The notes under the pieces: model-generated
The model's input: only the letters and a program-made list of their open reading frames with translations
Databases searched by the model: none
What the model was told of the DNA's origin: nothing
Made by a program: the position numbers and the translations under genes
DNA from: Acidobacteriaceae bacterium
GTDB lineage: Bacteria; Acidobacteriota; Terriglobia; Terriglobales; Acidobacteriaceae
Direction of reading: 5' to 3'
NCBI GenBank assembly: GCA_003133425.1
Contig: PKXI01000234.1
Span: 4,990-20,168, forward strand
DNA: 15,179 nt
Shown here: one piece after another, positions 14,239-15,179 of the stretch
Numbering within the stretch: position 1 is the stretch's first letter
How the letters are laid out: each line of letters opens with the position of its first letter

Positions 14239-14277
14239 CCCGGCTCAGTTTCAGGACCTAAGGATCGAATTGCCGGG
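14239..14277 (+). other. Structured 5' leader of the beta-barrel gene
   Basis: CCCGGC (14239-14244) pairs with GCCGGG (14272-14277) around 27 bases, ending about 30 bases before the start codon and before the GGAGG ribosome site. It could be a small regulatory RNA element. It matches no riboswitch class I can name. Confidence 0.3.
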
Positions 14278-14308
14278 TATCCAATCTCGACTCTTTGGAG
14301 GCTTTTGC

Positions 14309-15142
14309 ATGAAATGTTCTGTTCTTTGCCTGACACTGGTCCTTCTCACCGGTTCCGCAGCATTATCCGCACAATCATCGTCCCTGCAGGGCGAACAAGC
14401 CATGCTGTCCGCACCGGCCACCAGCGTAAGTTCTCTCGCTACGAAACCCATCGATTCAACCGTCCGCCCATTTTCGCGCCTCGCCCTGGGCGGCGGAGTC
14501 TCGCCAATGGGCGTCAACATGCAGGTTGCTGTTAACGCTAGCCGTTATATCAACCTGCGCGGCGTGGGCAACCTCTTCAATTACAACGTCAACAACATCT
14601 CAACCAACGGCTTGAACATCAACGGCAAATTGAACTTCGCCACGGCCGGAGCTTCCGTCGACTTCTATCCCTTCCCGAACCACGGCTTCCGTCTGAGCCC
14701 AGGGGCATTGTTCTACAACCAGAATAACGTCGCCGCCGATGTAACTGTCGCCGGCGGCACCAGCTTTACGCTGAACGGCGTCACTTACTATGCGTCGAGC
14801 GCAAACCCCATCAAAGGCAACGGCGCCTTGGGCCTGAACTCGCGTAACCCCACATTCGCCATGACCACCGGTTGGGGAAACATGATCCCTCGACGCGGTG
14901 GGCATTGGTCGTTCCCGTTTGAAATCGGCGCGGCCTTCGTTGGCGCTCCTACCATCAATATGGTTCTCACCAGCGGACAAGCCTGCGATGCCCAGGGACA
15001 GAACTGCGTCAATGTGGCCACTGACCCCACTGTGCAGGCAAACCTGCAGGCTCAGCTCGTCAAGTACAGGAACGATGTGAACCCGTTCCAGTACTACCCC
15101 ATCATCAACTTCGGCGCGGCATACAACTTCAAGCTGCGGTAA
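14309..15142 (+). CDS. Exported outer-membrane beta-barrel-like protein
   Basis: Hypothetical exported protein of 277 residues. The ATG at 14309 is chosen for GGAGG 8 bases upstream and because it begins a signal peptide (MKCSVLCLTLVLLTGSAALS, cleavage likely after residue 22, SAQ). The mature protein alternates polar and aromatic residues as in membrane beta-strands: RYINLRGVGNLFNYNVNNIS, then GKLNFATAGASVDFYPFPNH, GFRLSPGALFYNQNN and HWSFPFEIGAAFVGAPTINM, ending INFGAAYNFKLR. The terminal strand fits a small outer-membrane barrel, though the last residue is Arg rather than the usual aromatic. A Cys pair (CDAQGQNC) may form a loop disulfide. Substrate and function are unknown; proteins of this style recur in Acidobacteriota, from memory. 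It is divergent from mutY. Confidence 0.82.
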   Translation: MKCSVLCLTLVLLTGSAALSAQSSSLQGEQAMLSAPATSVSSLATKPIDSTVRPFSRLALGGGVSPMGVNMQVAVNASRYINLRGVGNLFNYNVNNISTNGLNINGKLNFATAGASVDFYPFPNHGFRLSPGALFYNQNNVAADVTVAGGTSFTLNGVTYYASSANPIKGNGALGLNSRNPTFAMTTGWGNMIPRRGGHWSFPFEIGAAFVGAPTINMVLTSGQACDAQGQNCVNVATDPTVQANLQAQLVKYRNDVNPFQYYPIINFGAAYNFKLR

Positions 15143-15179
15143 CCGTTCATTTTTGTCCAACAAAAGGGCCGCTTCCGAT

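Noticed and set aside
14239..14277. Known riboswitch (cyclic-di-GMP class) in the beta-barrel leader
   Set aside because: Only a simple 6-base stem is visible; the conserved core bases of such riboswitches are not seen.
15151..15165. TTTTGT/ACAAAA hairpin after the beta-barrel gene as terminator
   Set aside because: An AT-only type stem with a 3-base loop and no T-tract after it; too weak to call.

Overview
The window looks like chromosomal DNA of a Gram-negative soil-type bacterium, most probably Acidobacteriota (Terriglobia-like). The basis is the moderately high GC content, outer-membrane and lipoprotein export signals, and the general look of the small outer-membrane beta-barrel protein and the Cys/His-rich miniprotein. 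The lineage is inferred from protein style, not from a phylogenetic marker.

Left part (1-5970): a tripartite heavy-metal-type efflux operon on the minus strand. It runs outer-membrane factor, then lipoprotein membrane-fusion adaptor, then RND pump, which leaves the window at position 1. Consecutive genes overlap by 4 bases (ATGA). Divergent to it, on the plus strand, are a four-helix membrane PAS histidine kinase and a NarL/LuxR-type response regulator that overlap by 22 bases. The 274-base divergent gap holds three copies of a 12-base motif (ATCTTTTGGCCA; the left copy is degenerate) with starts exactly 22 bases apart, a perfect TTGACA facing the efflux operon and a perfect TATAAT facing the kinase. 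I read this as a self-contained sense, regulate and export module, but no ligand or binding protein can be proven from sequence.

Middle part (5971-9342): a cation diffusion facilitator with two tiny upstream ORFs (37 and 18 codons), then a decayed zone beside a tRNA-Leu(CAG). In that zone an OprB-like porin has lost its 5' end and carries an internal frameshift. Its broken end abuts, in the opposite orientation, a short fragment of a response regulator closely similar to the intact one upstream. On the other side of the tRNA is a YdeI/OmdA-family gene interrupted by a frameshift.

Right part (9343-15179): ordinary-looking chromosomal genes. These are an OsmC-type peroxide reductase followed by a good terminator candidate, an 80-residue zinc-ribbon-like miniprotein, a class 3 lipase-fold hydrolase, an exported M28 metallopeptidase, the adenine glycosylase MutY, and an exported beta-barrel protein with a structured leader. 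No CRISPR array, complete insertion sequence, rRNA or phage module was seen. No gene-free stretch exceeds about 275 bases once the pseudogenes are counted; the longer gaps are described as entries.
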